Counted from the first letter of the stretch, positions 33,837 through 43,162 are shown. The stretch is 64,000 nt of DNA from Pseudomonas sp. Irchel s3h14 (GCF_900187425.1 NZ_FYDJ01000018.1:1-64000); one strand, 5' to 3'. A program made the numbers and translations. Notes: generated by a model from the letters alone, not told the origin.

Positions 33837-35987
33837 TCAAGCGCTCAAGTAGGGACTAGGAATACCATGACTGGATATCAGCAAATGCCTAACGGCACGG
33901 GTCGCCGCCACATGGAGTAGAGCTCGTTCGTTAAGATCCAGTAAGCGATGCTCGACAGGATCATCAGTCGCCTGAACGGCCATAGCTAGCGGTACAACAC
34001 CCTCGTTGATGCCCACCATAAATACGCACTTAAACTCCAGGCCTTTGATGCGATGCATGGTGGCAAGTCGCACCCCACCTTGGCTTCGATCATCGGCCTG
34101 CTGACGAGAAAGCCAGCGAGTTTCAATACCCTGCTCGCCTAGTACCTTCTCATAGGCCTTAAGCAGGTTGTTCGTACGAGCTACGACACAGATATCCTGC
34201 AGGCAAAACCCTTCCTCTAGAAGGATGCGGATTTCAGCTGCTAGCCACTCGCTTTCGGCTTGTAGCGAAGGTGCATGGTAGATCTGCGGCTTCTCACCAT
34301 GCACCAAAGATCGGTAATCCGTTACACCATCCAGACCACCGTCGAGGTCATCCACTTCTGTCCCTTCAAGTAGAGCAGTGGCAAATCGGCGGATTTCTTC
34401 TGTCGTTCGGTAGTTGATGCGAAGCTTCTTACCACGTCCACGGATGTTGATTCCACAGCGCCCCAGACTGGCTCGACGCTTATAAATCCGCTGATGTCCA
34501 TCCCCAACAATAAAAAGGTCGTTCTCCTGCTCTTTGGCAAGACGGCGGATGAGGCTCATAGCTTCAGGTCCAAAGTCCTGGCCCTCATCCACAACTACAC
34601 ACCGATACTGACGAGCCTCTGCTCCGCGCTCGATCAGATCAATCGCATCGTGAATAGCGTCTTCGACTGTAGCCAATTTGCGCTGAGCAAGCTGAACACG
34701 CACTACTTCAAATACGGGCCAGATCTCCGCTCGCTGCTTGCGATTGAGCGCTACTCCGCGGCCAACCCGACTAGCCAATAAATAGGCCTGCCGCTCCATC
34801 AACCGCTGAGGTAAGACAACTCGCTCCCATTCTTCCCGGTAAAAGCTGATGGGTAGACCTAACGACGCCGGTACCAGCTGAGTTGCTGCATCCCAGCACC
34901 GATCATAGTTACCGTCCTTTCCCCCCGGATAAACGATGCTTGAAGGATAGCCATGGCGCTTCACAAACTGACTCACCCAAGAATCCAGATTCCGGACTTC
35001 AATTCGCTCTAACACATCTGGTGAACAGATTTTTTTCAGGTTTTCCTTGATATCCATGGCTAGATTACTGGTGAATGTGGTGAATAGCAGGCGCTCATCT
35101 TTTTCCAAGACCTTCTGCGCCAACCATCGGGCACGGTGCATGGCAACTACAGTCTTACCAGTACCAGCGCCGCCCAGCACCCGTACGGGCCCATTCCACT
35201 TACGCTCTACCAGGTTGCGTTGGGAGGGATGCAAAAATACCCGCCAACGCTCAAGCGGCGCTTCCAGCATCTGAATCAGTTCCAGTTCGTCTTCCAGGAC
35301 GTAAAACCGGCGCTGCGAAGCCGGCCGTTCAAGGGCCGCGACGAAGTCTTCGGTATCGACAGCAGGAGTATCCTTAGCCACAGCATAGTCGTCGAGCACC
35401 TGCTGTATGTCCATGCCTGCTGCCAGCATGTAGAGCGCTTCAAATGCCTCAATCGGCAAGCGTTTATCGAGAGCTTCCAAAGCCTCTTCACTACGAAGCT
35501 GCTTGACCAGACCCAGGCTTTCCTTGGGTACGCCAAGGCTCAGCAGTACTTCATCATCCAACTGGAACAGCGGCGCTACCGGAGGCACATCAGCCAGCTT
35601 TGATATTGGTTCTGGTGTCGCAGCCAGAGGAGCATATTCAGTACGGACTTCAAACAGCTGCAAAACCCCGGTCTGCGGATGAATGTTGCAGCGATACCGT
35701 CGTGCCCAGTCATAGGCATCATCGTGCTTGTCTACCCACAGCAGCACATACACCTTGCCTCTGTCCGGCTTGAGCACAATTCCGCGGAAATCCTGATCGA
35801 TACGTACCGAGCGGAAATTACCATCCCGAGCATCATTGATTCTTTCGTAATTGATACCTGTGGAAGTCGGGTTTTGCCGGAACTTGGAAACGAACTCCAT
35901 CACCTTCTTCTGTTTGCTGCGAGGAATTGCGGCAAAGGACTCAAGAAACCCATCCCCCAACGCAACCTTGACCTGGCTGATTGTCAT
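33837..35987 (-). CDS. UvrD-like SF1 helicase with a RelE/ParE-like N-terminal domain
   Basis: 716 residues. Residues about 10-95 resemble a RelE/ParE toxin fold (RSKQKKVMEFVSKFRQNP, NFRSVRIDQDFRGIV, VYVLLWVDKHDDAYDWA). The helicase follows with Walker A GGAGTGKTV (about 272-280), a VVVDEGQDF motif II, motif III GDGHQRIY, INYRTTEEIRRF, and the C-terminal VRLATMHRIKGLEF, ALLHVAATRA. It is the last gene of the zorA-zorB-zorE operon, 62 bp after zorE. Canonical type II Zorya has only A, B and E, so this is an added component or a passenger. An ATP-dependent 3'-5' translocase on DNA is expected. Confidence 0.88.
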   Translation of the reverse strand: MTISQVKVALGDGFLESFAAIPRSKQKKVMEFVSKFRQNPTSTGINYERINDARDGNFRSVRIDQDFRGIVLKPDRGKVYVLLWVDKHDDAYDWARRYRCNIHPQTGVLQLFEVRTEYAPLAATPEPISKLADVPPVAPLFQLDDEVLLSLGVPKESLGLVKQLRSEEALEALDKRLPIEAFEALYMLAAGMDIQQVLDDYAVAKDTPAVDTEDFVAALERPASQRRFYVLEDELELIQMLEAPLERWRVFLHPSQRNLVERKWNGPVRVLGGAGTGKTVVAMHRARWLAQKVLEKDERLLFTTFTSNLAMDIKENLKKICSPDVLERIEVRNLDSWVSQFVKRHGYPSSIVYPGGKDGNYDRCWDAATQLVPASLGLPISFYREEWERVVLPQRLMERQAYLLASRVGRGVALNRKQRAEIWPVFEVVRVQLAQRKLATVEDAIHDAIDLIERGAEARQYRCVVVDEGQDFGPEAMSLIRRLAKEQENDLFIVGDGHQRIYKRRASLGRCGINIRGRGKKLRINYRTTEEIRRFATALLEGTEVDDLDGGLDGVTDYRSLVHGEKPQIYHAPSLQAESEWLAAEIRILLEEGFCLQDICVVARTNNLLKAYEKVLGEQGIETRWLSRQQADDRSQGGVRLATMHRIKGLEFKCVFMVGINEGVVPLAMAVQATDDPVEHRLLDLNERALLHVAATRAVRHLLISSHGIPSPYLSA

Positions 35988-36049
35988 AACTTGTCCTTAT
36001 GCCTTTCCCTGCGCGGCACACAATGCATCATATGCCCACCCTTTTTTTT

Positions 36050-37132
36050 CTAGCGACCACAAATATCGCCAACGCGATAAATCCTCCAACCAGGAACCAA
36101 TATTTCCTTGATGGAAATACCGATCCTCTTTTCTGGCCAGGCCACTTCGAGTTCTGCAATCACCTCTCCACGTTCGTTCTGGACTTCATGTCCAACAATA
36201 GGTGGTCGAAAGCCTTGCTTGCGCATGAGTTCAAGGTCGCCGTGCACTGCCGGATCACTTAGGTCAGTCACCTCGCCCCAATCATCAACTCCAAGCTTCT
36301 CGGCTTGTCGACGAAGGCTCGTAATGATCTGCATCTCGCCGTGGCTGACAAAAATTCCGGAATGCAGTGGCTTACGGCGATGGCAGTCTTTACAGAGAAC
36401 CTGCAAATTTTCAGGGGAGTTGTCTGACTTTACGCCATTCACATGGTGTACATGGCACAAGCCGGGGTAGCTTGCTAAGCCGATCCCGCACTCAGAACAG
36501 GTGTAGTTCGCTGCCTTGCGCACGAGTTTGGATGTTTCCTTCCAGTCGCTTGAGTAGCCAAAGCTCATATCTTCGGCCCAGGCTTTCGGCATGTATAAAA
36601 AGCATGAACTGTAGCGACTGAAGAAGTCTTTCAGTGAGAACTCACTGAATGCCTTCTGACGAGGCTGGTAATCTGCAGATCCAAGATAATTCAGCTTCTG
36701 CAGACAATATTTGCAGACTTTTAACTCTACTTCGACCTTGCTCAGCCCCCCCCAGACCGTAGAGTCCTCAATCTGAAACCGCCCAGTCAGCTTGTTGGTA
36801 GCCACATAACGCTGGAAGCGATTCTTCTGCTTCATATCTTCTAGAGTATGGCAGTGCGCGATATGGAAACGGTTTCCGTGTTCGGGGTTAGCTTGGGTGG
36901 CAAGTAGCTTTCCCGTATGGTCCTTGATGTACAGCAGCACCTGTCTACCGTGGTAGGACAGCAGATTGAACTCAGTCTCGATGGTCTCGATATCAATCTC
37001 AATCCCTTCACCGAGTTGATCATCGATCGGCTTAAAGTCGGTCGAGTGATTCACCAGAGAAAAATCCACAGGGGTTGGATTGAGCACTCGTGCTAGACGT
37101 TTCAGCTCAGAAAAGTTGATCAAGATCCGCAT
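36050..37132 (-). CDS. zorE: ZorE-like HNH endonuclease
   Basis: A 360-residue HNH nuclease. Zinc cysteines CSECG (near residue 213) and CKDCHRR (near 245) bracket the betabeta-alpha-metal motif CHVHHVNGVKSDNSPENLQVL with the catalytic HH and Asn. The roughly 200-residue N-terminal region contains VCKYCLQKLN, a second CxxC. It starts 2 bp after the zorB stop with GGAG upstream. In type II Zorya, ZorE is the HNH effector that attacks invading DNA after ZorAB signalling. Identity as ZorE rests on domain and position. Confidence 0.85.
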   Translation of the reverse strand: MRILINFSELKRLARVLNPTPVDFSLVNHSTDFKPIDDQLGEGIEIDIETIETEFNLLSYHGRQVLLYIKDHTGKLLATQANPEHGNRFHIAHCHTLEDMKQKNRFQRYVATNKLTGRFQIEDSTVWGGLSKVEVELKVCKYCLQKLNYLGSADYQPRQKAFSEFSLKDFFSRYSSCFLYMPKAWAEDMSFGYSSDWKETSKLVRKAANYTCSECGIGLASYPGLCHVHHVNGVKSDNSPENLQVLCKDCHRRKPLHSGIFVSHGEMQIITSLRRQAEKLGVDDWGEVTDLSDPAVHGDLELMRKQGFRPPIVGHEVQNERGEVIAELEVAWPEKRIGISIKEILVPGWRIYRVGDICGR

Positions 37133-37134
37133 TG

Positions 37135-37842
37135 CTACTCCTGGATGATCTTCCTGATCTGCAATTCGGCATTGGTCACCACACGGAAGCTCACCCGACG
37201 GGAGCGCTCTCCATCCTCCAGACCTTCAGCATTGAGAACAGGGTGCGCAGAAGAAAAACCAACGGCGGCGAAAACAGACTTGATCCAGTCACGCTGCTCA
37301 GTGACTGCGGACATACTGTAGAGATACTGCAGCACTGCTCGTGTGCGGCCCTGGGATAACTCCATATTGTTAAAGTAAGCAGCTTCAGGGGATACCGCAC
37401 CACTCCAGACGCGACTGGTGTGCCCCTCAATTCTGACTTCGGTAATGTTCTTGTTGAAGCCATTCAGCACCTCCAAATAGCGCGGAAAGAACTCATCAAG
37501 GATTGTCTTGAAGTTAGTCTTCAAGGTGATCTGCCCAGTATCAAACAGCACGTCAGGCGACTTGAAGCGAAATTCAAGGGTGGTCTTGTCGATTTCCGCA
37601 TCCCACTTTGGTAATTCCTCAGCAAACTCTGTATTCAACGCCTCGTAGAGCGCCACCTGGCTGTTCTGATAGGCCACTGCGACTTCTTTGATCTTGTCGC
37701 GCTCAATCTGCACGTAGCGCATATACGCCACCGAGATCAACAAAAACACCATCATCAGCCCCGCCATCAGGTCTGACATGGATATCCAGTGTTCGCTGTC
37801 CTGTTTACGCGCCTTCTGGTGAGTGCCGAAGATTTCGTCCAT
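37135..37842 (-). CDS. zorB: ZorB: OmpA/MotB-like peptidoglycan-binding motor subunit
   Basis: 235 residues with a short cytoplasmic start, one TM helix at about 22-42 (SMSDLMAGLMMVFLLIS) containing the Asp expected to bind the translocated ion, a periplasmic linker, and an OmpA-like domain (VRIEGHTSRVW near residue 140, RSRRVSFRVV near 215) that would grip peptidoglycan. This is the stator-like partner of ZorA, homologous to MotB. It starts 2 bp after the zorA stop. Confidence 0.92.
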   Translation of the reverse strand: MDEIFGTHQKARKQDSEHWISMSDLMAGLMMVFLLISVAYMRYVQIERDKIKEVAVAYQNSQVALYEALNTEFAEELPKWDAEIDKTTLEFRFKSPDVLFDTGQITLKTNFKTILDEFFPRYLEVLNGFNKNITEVRIEGHTSRVWSGAVSPEAAYFNNMELSQGRTRAVLQYLYSMSAVTEQRDWIKSVFAAVGFSSAHPVLNAEGLEDGERSRRVSFRVVTNAELQIRKIIQE

Positions 37843-37844
37843 GG

Positions 37845-39635
37845 TTAGCGGCCTTGAGTGCCATTCATGCGGATTACATCATCCATCCGCCCAACCATTT
37901 GTTCGTAATCCTTCACAAAACGACTGGTGATCTGCACAAGTGAGCTGCCCATATCGGTCATGGCCTTCTCGATTTCACGAGCTGTTGCCATTTCCAATTG
38001 TTCAAGCTGCTTATTGATCGTCGTGCCCGTTTTACCCACGGCATCCCGCATGTGCGCATCAAGGCCTGACATGCTCTGCTCAATTTGTTGACGAGCAGCC
38101 TGGAGCATGCTTTCCGAGCTCAGCTTGATCTCGTCTTGAATGCGCGAAGCTGTCTGCGCAACCAACAGCACAACAGAACTGTTGGATTTCTCGAACTCAC
38201 TAGCGGTCCTGCGGAACTGTTCGTGAACCTGCTGTGAGTGTTCTTCCATGTTCTTTGCAGTTTGGCTGATGTCCTTCTGCATACCCTGCACAGAGCCCTG
38301 CATGTGGCCAAGCATGTCGCGGGAGGTATTGGAGACTTCCATCGCCGTGTCTTTGAGGGTTTCGGACAGCTGCTCAGAAGTGTTTTTAACCGTATGAGAA
38401 AGCTCAGCGAAAGCACTTTGAGTAGTGCTTACTGAATTACGGAAGTCCTCTGCACCGTCTTCCAGGGCCACCCGCATTTCATTGGACCCGTTTAGCAATT
38501 TCTGCCCTACATCCTCAAGCTTCTCCTGCACAGAAAGCGACGAAGCTTCAAGCTGGCCGGAGGCCCCCGTAACCGCATGGCTTAGCTGATCAACCCCAGC
38601 CTCCATCGCCACCTTCATCTGGCCGGCACCCCGTAGCAGCTGATCGCCGATTTCCTCGACTTTCGCCTGGATGGTGGGCACAGCATTCACCGCGGCATCG
38701 CGCATCTGGATAAAGGCATCCAGGTGCCGTTGAAGCTCTTGAATCTGATGCTGGTTGACCAGCAGTACATCGCGCAGCTCAGCCATCGCCAGCGGGATTT
38801 CCTTGCACTCCTCCCAAATGCCCGCAACAGCCTGTCGTGTAGATACCAGCGAGTCGACACTCTGCTGGTACTGCTCGGACATCTGCTCAACCTGACTTTT
38901 GTATTCGATCTGCCAATCCACCAGCTTTTTGACCGAAGCATCCAGCGCCTTAAAGTTTTCGCCGAACTGCTCCATCAGATTGTTATTGAAGTCCTGGATC
39001 ACCTGCTGGAGCGCCTCGATGATCAGGCTGGTGGCAGATCTCGACATCATCTCGGCAAAGTTCGCCATTTCCTGCCATAGCTTGCGGCTGAACTCGGCAT
39101 TGAAGGCTTTAGCATCACGGGAAAAATCACCAACATCTGCCCGCAGAAACCTTACCTGCCCAACCAAAGAGCCTTCTTCGCTACCGGAAAGCCCCTGAGA
39201 AAGCTGCTGTAAAAGTGCTGTTTGTTGCTCCAACGCCGCATGGATATCGCTCGGAGTTACATCATGTTTAACCCCATTCGCCTGGCGCCTGGGTGCAAAC
39301 TTCCAAGCGTCCATCGCGTTAAAAATCATAGCTGCCAACATCCCCACGATACTGGTGATAAAGGCCGTTTTAAGCCCATCAAGCAGCTTAGGGATGCTCT
39401 GGTCGATGTTTTGCGTATCGAAATGCAGAAGTCCGATAACCACGCCGATAAAGGTGCCGAGTATGCCCAATGACGTCATCAACGTCGGGGCATACTCAAG
39501 AAACTGCGAGTGACGCCCCTTGGCTCCCTGTAAGAGGGAGATGACCAATACCCCGATGGTGACCCAAAGAAACATCTCCGTCACAGAACTACTGGATAAC
39601 GTGGTCAACCACCGCTCAAACTCTTGCGTAACCAT
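37845..39635 (-). CDS. zorA: ZorA: MotA/ExbB-like channel with a long cytoplasmic coiled-coil tail
   Basis: 596 residues. The first TM helix (about 20-38, FLWVTIGVLVISLL) is followed by the MotA/TolQ/ExbB block TSLGILGTFIGVVIGLL and LLDGLKTAFITSIVGMLAAM. From about residue 140 to the end the protein is almost entirely helical heptad-like sequence rich in Gln, Glu, Ser and Ala. Such a tail is diagnostic of ZorA and absent from flagellar MotA; in Zorya it is thought to relay phage sensing to cytosolic effectors. The ATG at 39635 has GGGG upstream; a GTG at 39698 would add 21 residues. Confidence 0.92.
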   Translation of the reverse strand: MVTQEFERWLTTLSSSSVTEMFLWVTIGVLVISLLQGAKGRHSQFLEYAPTLMTSLGILGTFIGVVIGLLHFDTQNIDQSIPKLLDGLKTAFITSIVGMLAAMIFNAMDAWKFAPRRQANGVKHDVTPSDIHAALEQQTALLQQLSQGLSGSEEGSLVGQVRFLRADVGDFSRDAKAFNAEFSRKLWQEMANFAEMMSRSATSLIIEALQQVIQDFNNNLMEQFGENFKALDASVKKLVDWQIEYKSQVEQMSEQYQQSVDSLVSTRQAVAGIWEECKEIPLAMAELRDVLLVNQHQIQELQRHLDAFIQMRDAAVNAVPTIQAKVEEIGDQLLRGAGQMKVAMEAGVDQLSHAVTGASGQLEASSLSVQEKLEDVGQKLLNGSNEMRVALEDGAEDFRNSVSTTQSAFAELSHTVKNTSEQLSETLKDTAMEVSNTSRDMLGHMQGSVQGMQKDISQTAKNMEEHSQQVHEQFRRTASEFEKSNSSVVLLVAQTASRIQDEIKLSSESMLQAARQQIEQSMSGLDAHMRDAVGKTGTTINKQLEQLEMATAREIEKAMTDMGSSLVQITSRFVKDYEQMVGRMDDVIRMNGTQGR

Positions 39636-39874
39636 GGAATGCCCCAGCGTGGAATCATCGACTCGTTTTTCGTTGTGACCTGGCCCATATTGCAGCACAA
39701 GCTACAACCCATTCTCTTTAGCCCTTGAAGGCCTTTTTCAGCTCAGCAAAACTCCTAAGCGCCTCAATCGAGGTGGAGTCTGAGAAGCGTAGCTGTAAAG
39801 TCTTAGTAAGCGAGGGGGCATTACAGAGTCACCGGCGGGAACACACCTTCCTGACGCCGTCGCTTAAGGCGATG

Positions 39875-39900
39875 GTGTCCACTTAAATTTAAGTGGACAC
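39875..39900. repeat. Perfect 26-bp palindrome upstream of zorA
   Basis: gtgtccacttaaa and its exact complement meet with no spacer. It starts 240 bp upstream of the zorA ATG and abuts the IS66 tnpA remnant. It could be an operator, or the fused inverted ends of a lost element. Confidence 0.75.
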
Positions 39901-39907
39901 ATTTTTA

Positions 39908-40156
39908 GCCTCTGTAGCCAGAGTCGCTCTGAACCACGGCATCAACGCCAATGTCGTGCGCAAATGATTGCCACTTTTCCGCGAGCAGCAGCTCGCAAAC
40001 TTGCCCGCTTTTATCCCGTTGAAAGTAGAACCGAAAAGTCAGGCAGAGAGGTCAGTCAGCATCGAGGTGCCGTCCGGGCAAAAAACGCTGACGGTGAAAT
40101 GGCCTGCTACCGATCCCAAGGGTTGTGCCCAGTTCGTTCGCGGACTGATGCGATGA
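39908..40156 (+). pseudogene. IS66 TnpA remnant
   Basis: Reading ASVARVALNHGINANVVRK then TGA (39965-39967) in place of the Trp codon of VRKW, then LPLFREQQLANLPAFIPLKV and SVSIEVPSGQKTLTVKWPAT. This is the C-terminal half of an IS66 TnpA with its N-terminal half missing and an in-frame stop. It belongs to a different lineage from the IS66 element at 24973. Confidence 0.85.
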
Positions 40157-40310
40157 TTCGCATCGATTCCATCTGGCTCGCCATCGAGCCCATGGACATG
40201 TGCGCCGGCACCGACACGGCGCTGTCGCGAGTCATGGCGGTGTTCGGTGCGGCAAAGCCGCACTGAGTGCTCAATCTGTTCGCAAACCGCCGCGTTAATG
40301 TCAACTGTCA
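40153..40310 (+). pseudogene. IS66 TnpB remnant
   Basis: It overlaps tnpA by ATGA and begins MIRIDSIWLAIEPMDMCAGT, then AVFGAAKPH, TGA, and LFANRR in the same frame, the start of a typical TnpB, before similarity ends at the 3' end of the TOTE-like gene. tnpC is gone. Confidence 0.85.
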
Positions 40311-40316
40311 ACCACG

Positions 40317-42689
40317 TTAGAGTAGGTCCATGGTGACCATGGAATCAGCCATACGGTAGCCCATCGCTTTGTAACCCGCCTGGCGCTTATCCCACATCCT
40401 CAGCAGTGCGACATTCCCCCCGTCAACGAAGTCGATCACTCGCACGTTGGCCTTATCGGCGTGCGATCGATGCAACCGCCCCGCATATTGCTGAAGGATT
40501 CCCTTCCATGAGATGGGCATTGCCAGCACCAGCGTGTCCAACGGCGGGTGATCGAAGCCTTCACCTACTAGTTTTCCTGTTGCCAACAGCACTCGTGGAG
40601 CATCAGGGGGAAGGGACTCAAGCTCATGCATACGGGAAATGCGCTGTTTCTTAGGCACTCGCCCATGAAGCGTGAAAAGGTTATGCACGCGCTGTTTCAA
40701 TTCTAATTCAAGGGCATCTACATGTTCAGTCCGCTCCGTTAGCACTAGAATTTTTCTACCCTCGCTGTACGCCAGCTCAATCTCCGAGACGATTTTGGCT
40801 GTCCGCTCAGAGTCGTCGGCTAGATGCCGAAAAACGTCCTGAATCCCAAAGCCGTCGGGGACCACTATTGGTTTGGATAGCAATCGAGGCACGACAGATA
40901 GGTCATGAGGCGCACTCGCTGGTCGAGCAGCAGAATGTCGGATCGGTCCACACTGCATGAAAATAATAGGCTGCTGCCCATCTCGGCGCACTGGGGTTGC
41001 CGTGAGTCCCAGCACGTACCGCGCGGTCGCGCTCCTCAGTAGTGCCTCGAATGACACTGCTGATAGGTGATGACACTCATCAACAATGATCTGGCCGTAG
41101 TTTTTTACCTGATCGCTGATCTCGCCTTTTCGCGATAACGACTGCATTACGGCAATGTCGATGATGCCGGTAAGCTTCGCTTTTCCGCTCCCAAGAGTAC
41201 CAACGACACCATTCCCGACTCCCAAAAACGCCTGCAAGCGCTCTTGCCACTGCCTTAACAGTTCCGTCCGATGCACAAGCACCAACGTGTTAATGCCACG
41301 TGCGGCAATCAACGCAGCAGCACTCACCGTTTTACCGAAAGCAGTCGGTGCGCAGAGGATACCGGTGTCATGACTTAGCATTGCGCTGACAGCAGCCTCT
41401 TGGTCAGAACGCAGGGTCCCGAGAAAACTTACGTCGATGGGGTCGCCCGCGAAGCGTTCGTCTTTAAGAATAGGGGTAACCCCGTTTTCCCCTAAAAGCT
41501 CCAGCGCAGCATCCAAACAGCCACGTGGTAACGCAATATGTTTGTGGAAGTTCTGGGCACAGCCGATAATTCTTGGCTTGTTCCACACTGACATGCGCAT
41601 GGCCTGAGCTTTGTAGAACTCGGGATTTTGAAAGGCAGCGAGCCGGACAAGCTGGTTTGCCAATGACTGTGGCAATTCCGACTTTTCAAAGTAAATTAAG
41701 TTAGCCAGCGTGATGTTGACAGCAGCAGGTAACGGGCATGTCAATTTACGTGATCTCGATTCACGACCTTTCCAAGGTTCTGCATCACCTTCGTCATCGA
41801 CATAGGCGACCCCTAGAGGGTCCCGATTACCCATCGCCTGGATAATAACGGGCTGGATATCTTCTGGACTCATGCGCTGAATCGATGCCAGGAAAGCCCA
41901 TTGATCAGGATGAGGCTCAAGCGAGTCGTCTACAAAAACGCTATTGTTTTGGGCCCTGGCCCGCTTTTGTAAAGGGAGCGCGATGAGATTTCCAAAGCCG
42001 CCTTTGGGCATATAGTCCTGGTTTGGAAACAGTCGATCATAGGAGCTGAGCGCCAACTGCCGGGTGCGCTCACAGGCATGACTGATGATTGCGGCACCGA
42101 GGCGGCGCGCATCGCAGGCAGGAACATTACGCTCAAAGAAAATCCAGCCATGAGCCCCTTGGCCTGAGCGCGATATTTCCAGCGCCACCGGGACGTTCAG
42201 CTCATGGCATGACTGCACAAAAGCTTTGGAATCATCACGCCATTCGGCCTCATCGAAGTCGACCGCCAAAAAATAACAAGTGTCATCAGAGAGTAGGGGG
42301 TAGATACCAACGACCACTTCGCCCGCCAGATGGCGATAGACCACCTCATCAGTCAGCGGAAGCAGCTGACGGTTACCGCAGTCGCCACATTTAATTCGGG
42401 GCTTCTCACAAACGCCAGGCCTCCATTCGTTTGCGCAAGCGGGTGCGTATCCTGATTTGCCTGCCTTGCTTTCCCAGCGGCTGGGATAAACGTCCGTCCT
42501 ACCACGAAACAAGCTTCGGAATAGGGCAAGCTTTCCATCAGTATCGAGTTGCTGTGATTGTTCTGCTTGGACAATCGCTATCTTGACTGGCTCAGCAGGC
42601 GGGCGCCATTCGATGCCATGAGCATCCAGCAAGGCAACCAATCTTGCATTCTCAGCCCTTAGCTTCGCCACCAGACTAGTGTCTATCAC
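40317..42689 (-). CDS. TOTE-type archaeo-eukaryotic primase fused to an SF2 helicase
   Basis: 790 residues. A short coiled coil (LRAENARLVALLDAHGI) opens the protein, as in TOTE conflict proteins. The AEP-like primase domain has CGDCGNRQLLPL, YFLAVDFDEAEW (metal-binding D-x-D) and the SRSGQGAHGWIFFE block with its His. The SF2 helicase half has APTAFGKTVSAAAL (Walker A), IIVDECHHLSA (motif II), LGLTATPVRRDG (motif III) and LQQYAGRLHRSH (motif VI). No C-terminal nuclease domain is visible. TOTE systems are predicted to act on invasive DNA. The start is GTG 42689. It precedes zorA on the same strand but is separated from it by the IS66 remnant. Confidence 0.85.
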   Translation of the reverse strand: MIDTSLVAKLRAENARLVALLDAHGIEWRPPAEPVKIAIVQAEQSQQLDTDGKLALFRSLFRGRTDVYPSRWESKAGKSGYAPACANEWRPGVCEKPRIKCGDCGNRQLLPLTDEVVYRHLAGEVVVGIYPLLSDDTCYFLAVDFDEAEWRDDSKAFVQSCHELNVPVALEISRSGQGAHGWIFFERNVPACDARRLGAAIISHACERTRQLALSSYDRLFPNQDYMPKGGFGNLIALPLQKRARAQNNSVFVDDSLEPHPDQWAFLASIQRMSPEDIQPVIIQAMGNRDPLGVAYVDDEGDAEPWKGRESRSRKLTCPLPAAVNITLANLIYFEKSELPQSLANQLVRLAAFQNPEFYKAQAMRMSVWNKPRIIGCAQNFHKHIALPRGCLDAALELLGENGVTPILKDERFAGDPIDVSFLGTLRSDQEAAVSAMLSHDTGILCAPTAFGKTVSAAALIAARGINTLVLVHRTELLRQWQERLQAFLGVGNGVVGTLGSGKAKLTGIIDIAVMQSLSRKGEISDQVKNYGQIIVDECHHLSAVSFEALLRSATARYVLGLTATPVRRDGQQPIIFMQCGPIRHSAARPASAPHDLSVVPRLLSKPIVVPDGFGIQDVFRHLADDSERTAKIVSEIELAYSEGRKILVLTERTEHVDALELELKQRVHNLFTLHGRVPKKQRISRMHELESLPPDAPRVLLATGKLVGEGFDHPPLDTLVLAMPISWKGILQQYAGRLHRSHADKANVRVIDFVDGGNVALLRMWDKRQAGYKAMGYRMADSMVTMDLL

Positions 42690-42886
42690 CGCCTTCAGCC
42701 TCTACGTCTCAGGTGAAGCCTGTAGCCTCGAGCTACAACCCTCAGTCCATCAGTAAAACATAGAGGTTATCAAACAACAGAGGTTAGGTTCAGGGGCTCA
42801 AGAGGCCCGCCCTAATCCCAATCAAATCGTTGGCTGGCTCAATCTGCCGGTGAGGGATACAGAGCGCGCAGTTTGCTGGCATTCGG
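42690..42886. other. Short gene-free stretch upstream of the TOTE-like gene
   Basis: Contains only a small tgtagc-N5-gctaca hairpin at about 42721; it should hold the promoter of the TOTE-like gene. Confidence 0.4.
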
Positions 42887-43162
42887 CTAACGTTGAAAAT
42901 TCCAGGATTTTCCTAGGCGCAGAGTGATCAGGCTTGTGGTCAGCAGGTAGTAGTAGCGCGTCGATTTCGAGTTTGAGTTCATGTGGTGGTTCAAAAACCA
43001 AACGAGATGCTTTCTTTGCCATGTCCATGGATTATCTCGGTTCCAGCGTTCAGAAATCGCTGCTTGAATAGTCTTGGCCTGGCGGATGTGACGTTCGCGT
43101 GTGGCATGTGCTCCAGTCAGTGCCCCAGCCAAGAAGATCTCCATATCGAATGGTTTATTCAT
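42887..43162 (-). CDS. Small protein co-translated with the tyrosine recombinase, 91 aa
   Basis: Its ATG overlaps the recombinase stop as ATGA. The sequence is basic and rich in aromatics (QAKTIQAAISERWNRDNPW, QRKHLVWFLNHHM), which fits a DNA-binding or recombination-directionality partner. No family name is known to me. The overlap, length and lack of rare codons support a real gene. Confidence 0.55.
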   Translation of the reverse strand: MNKPFDMEIFLAGALTGAHATRERHIRQAKTIQAAISERWNRDNPWTWQRKHLVWFLNHHMNSNSKSTRYYYLLTTSLITLRLGKSWNFQR

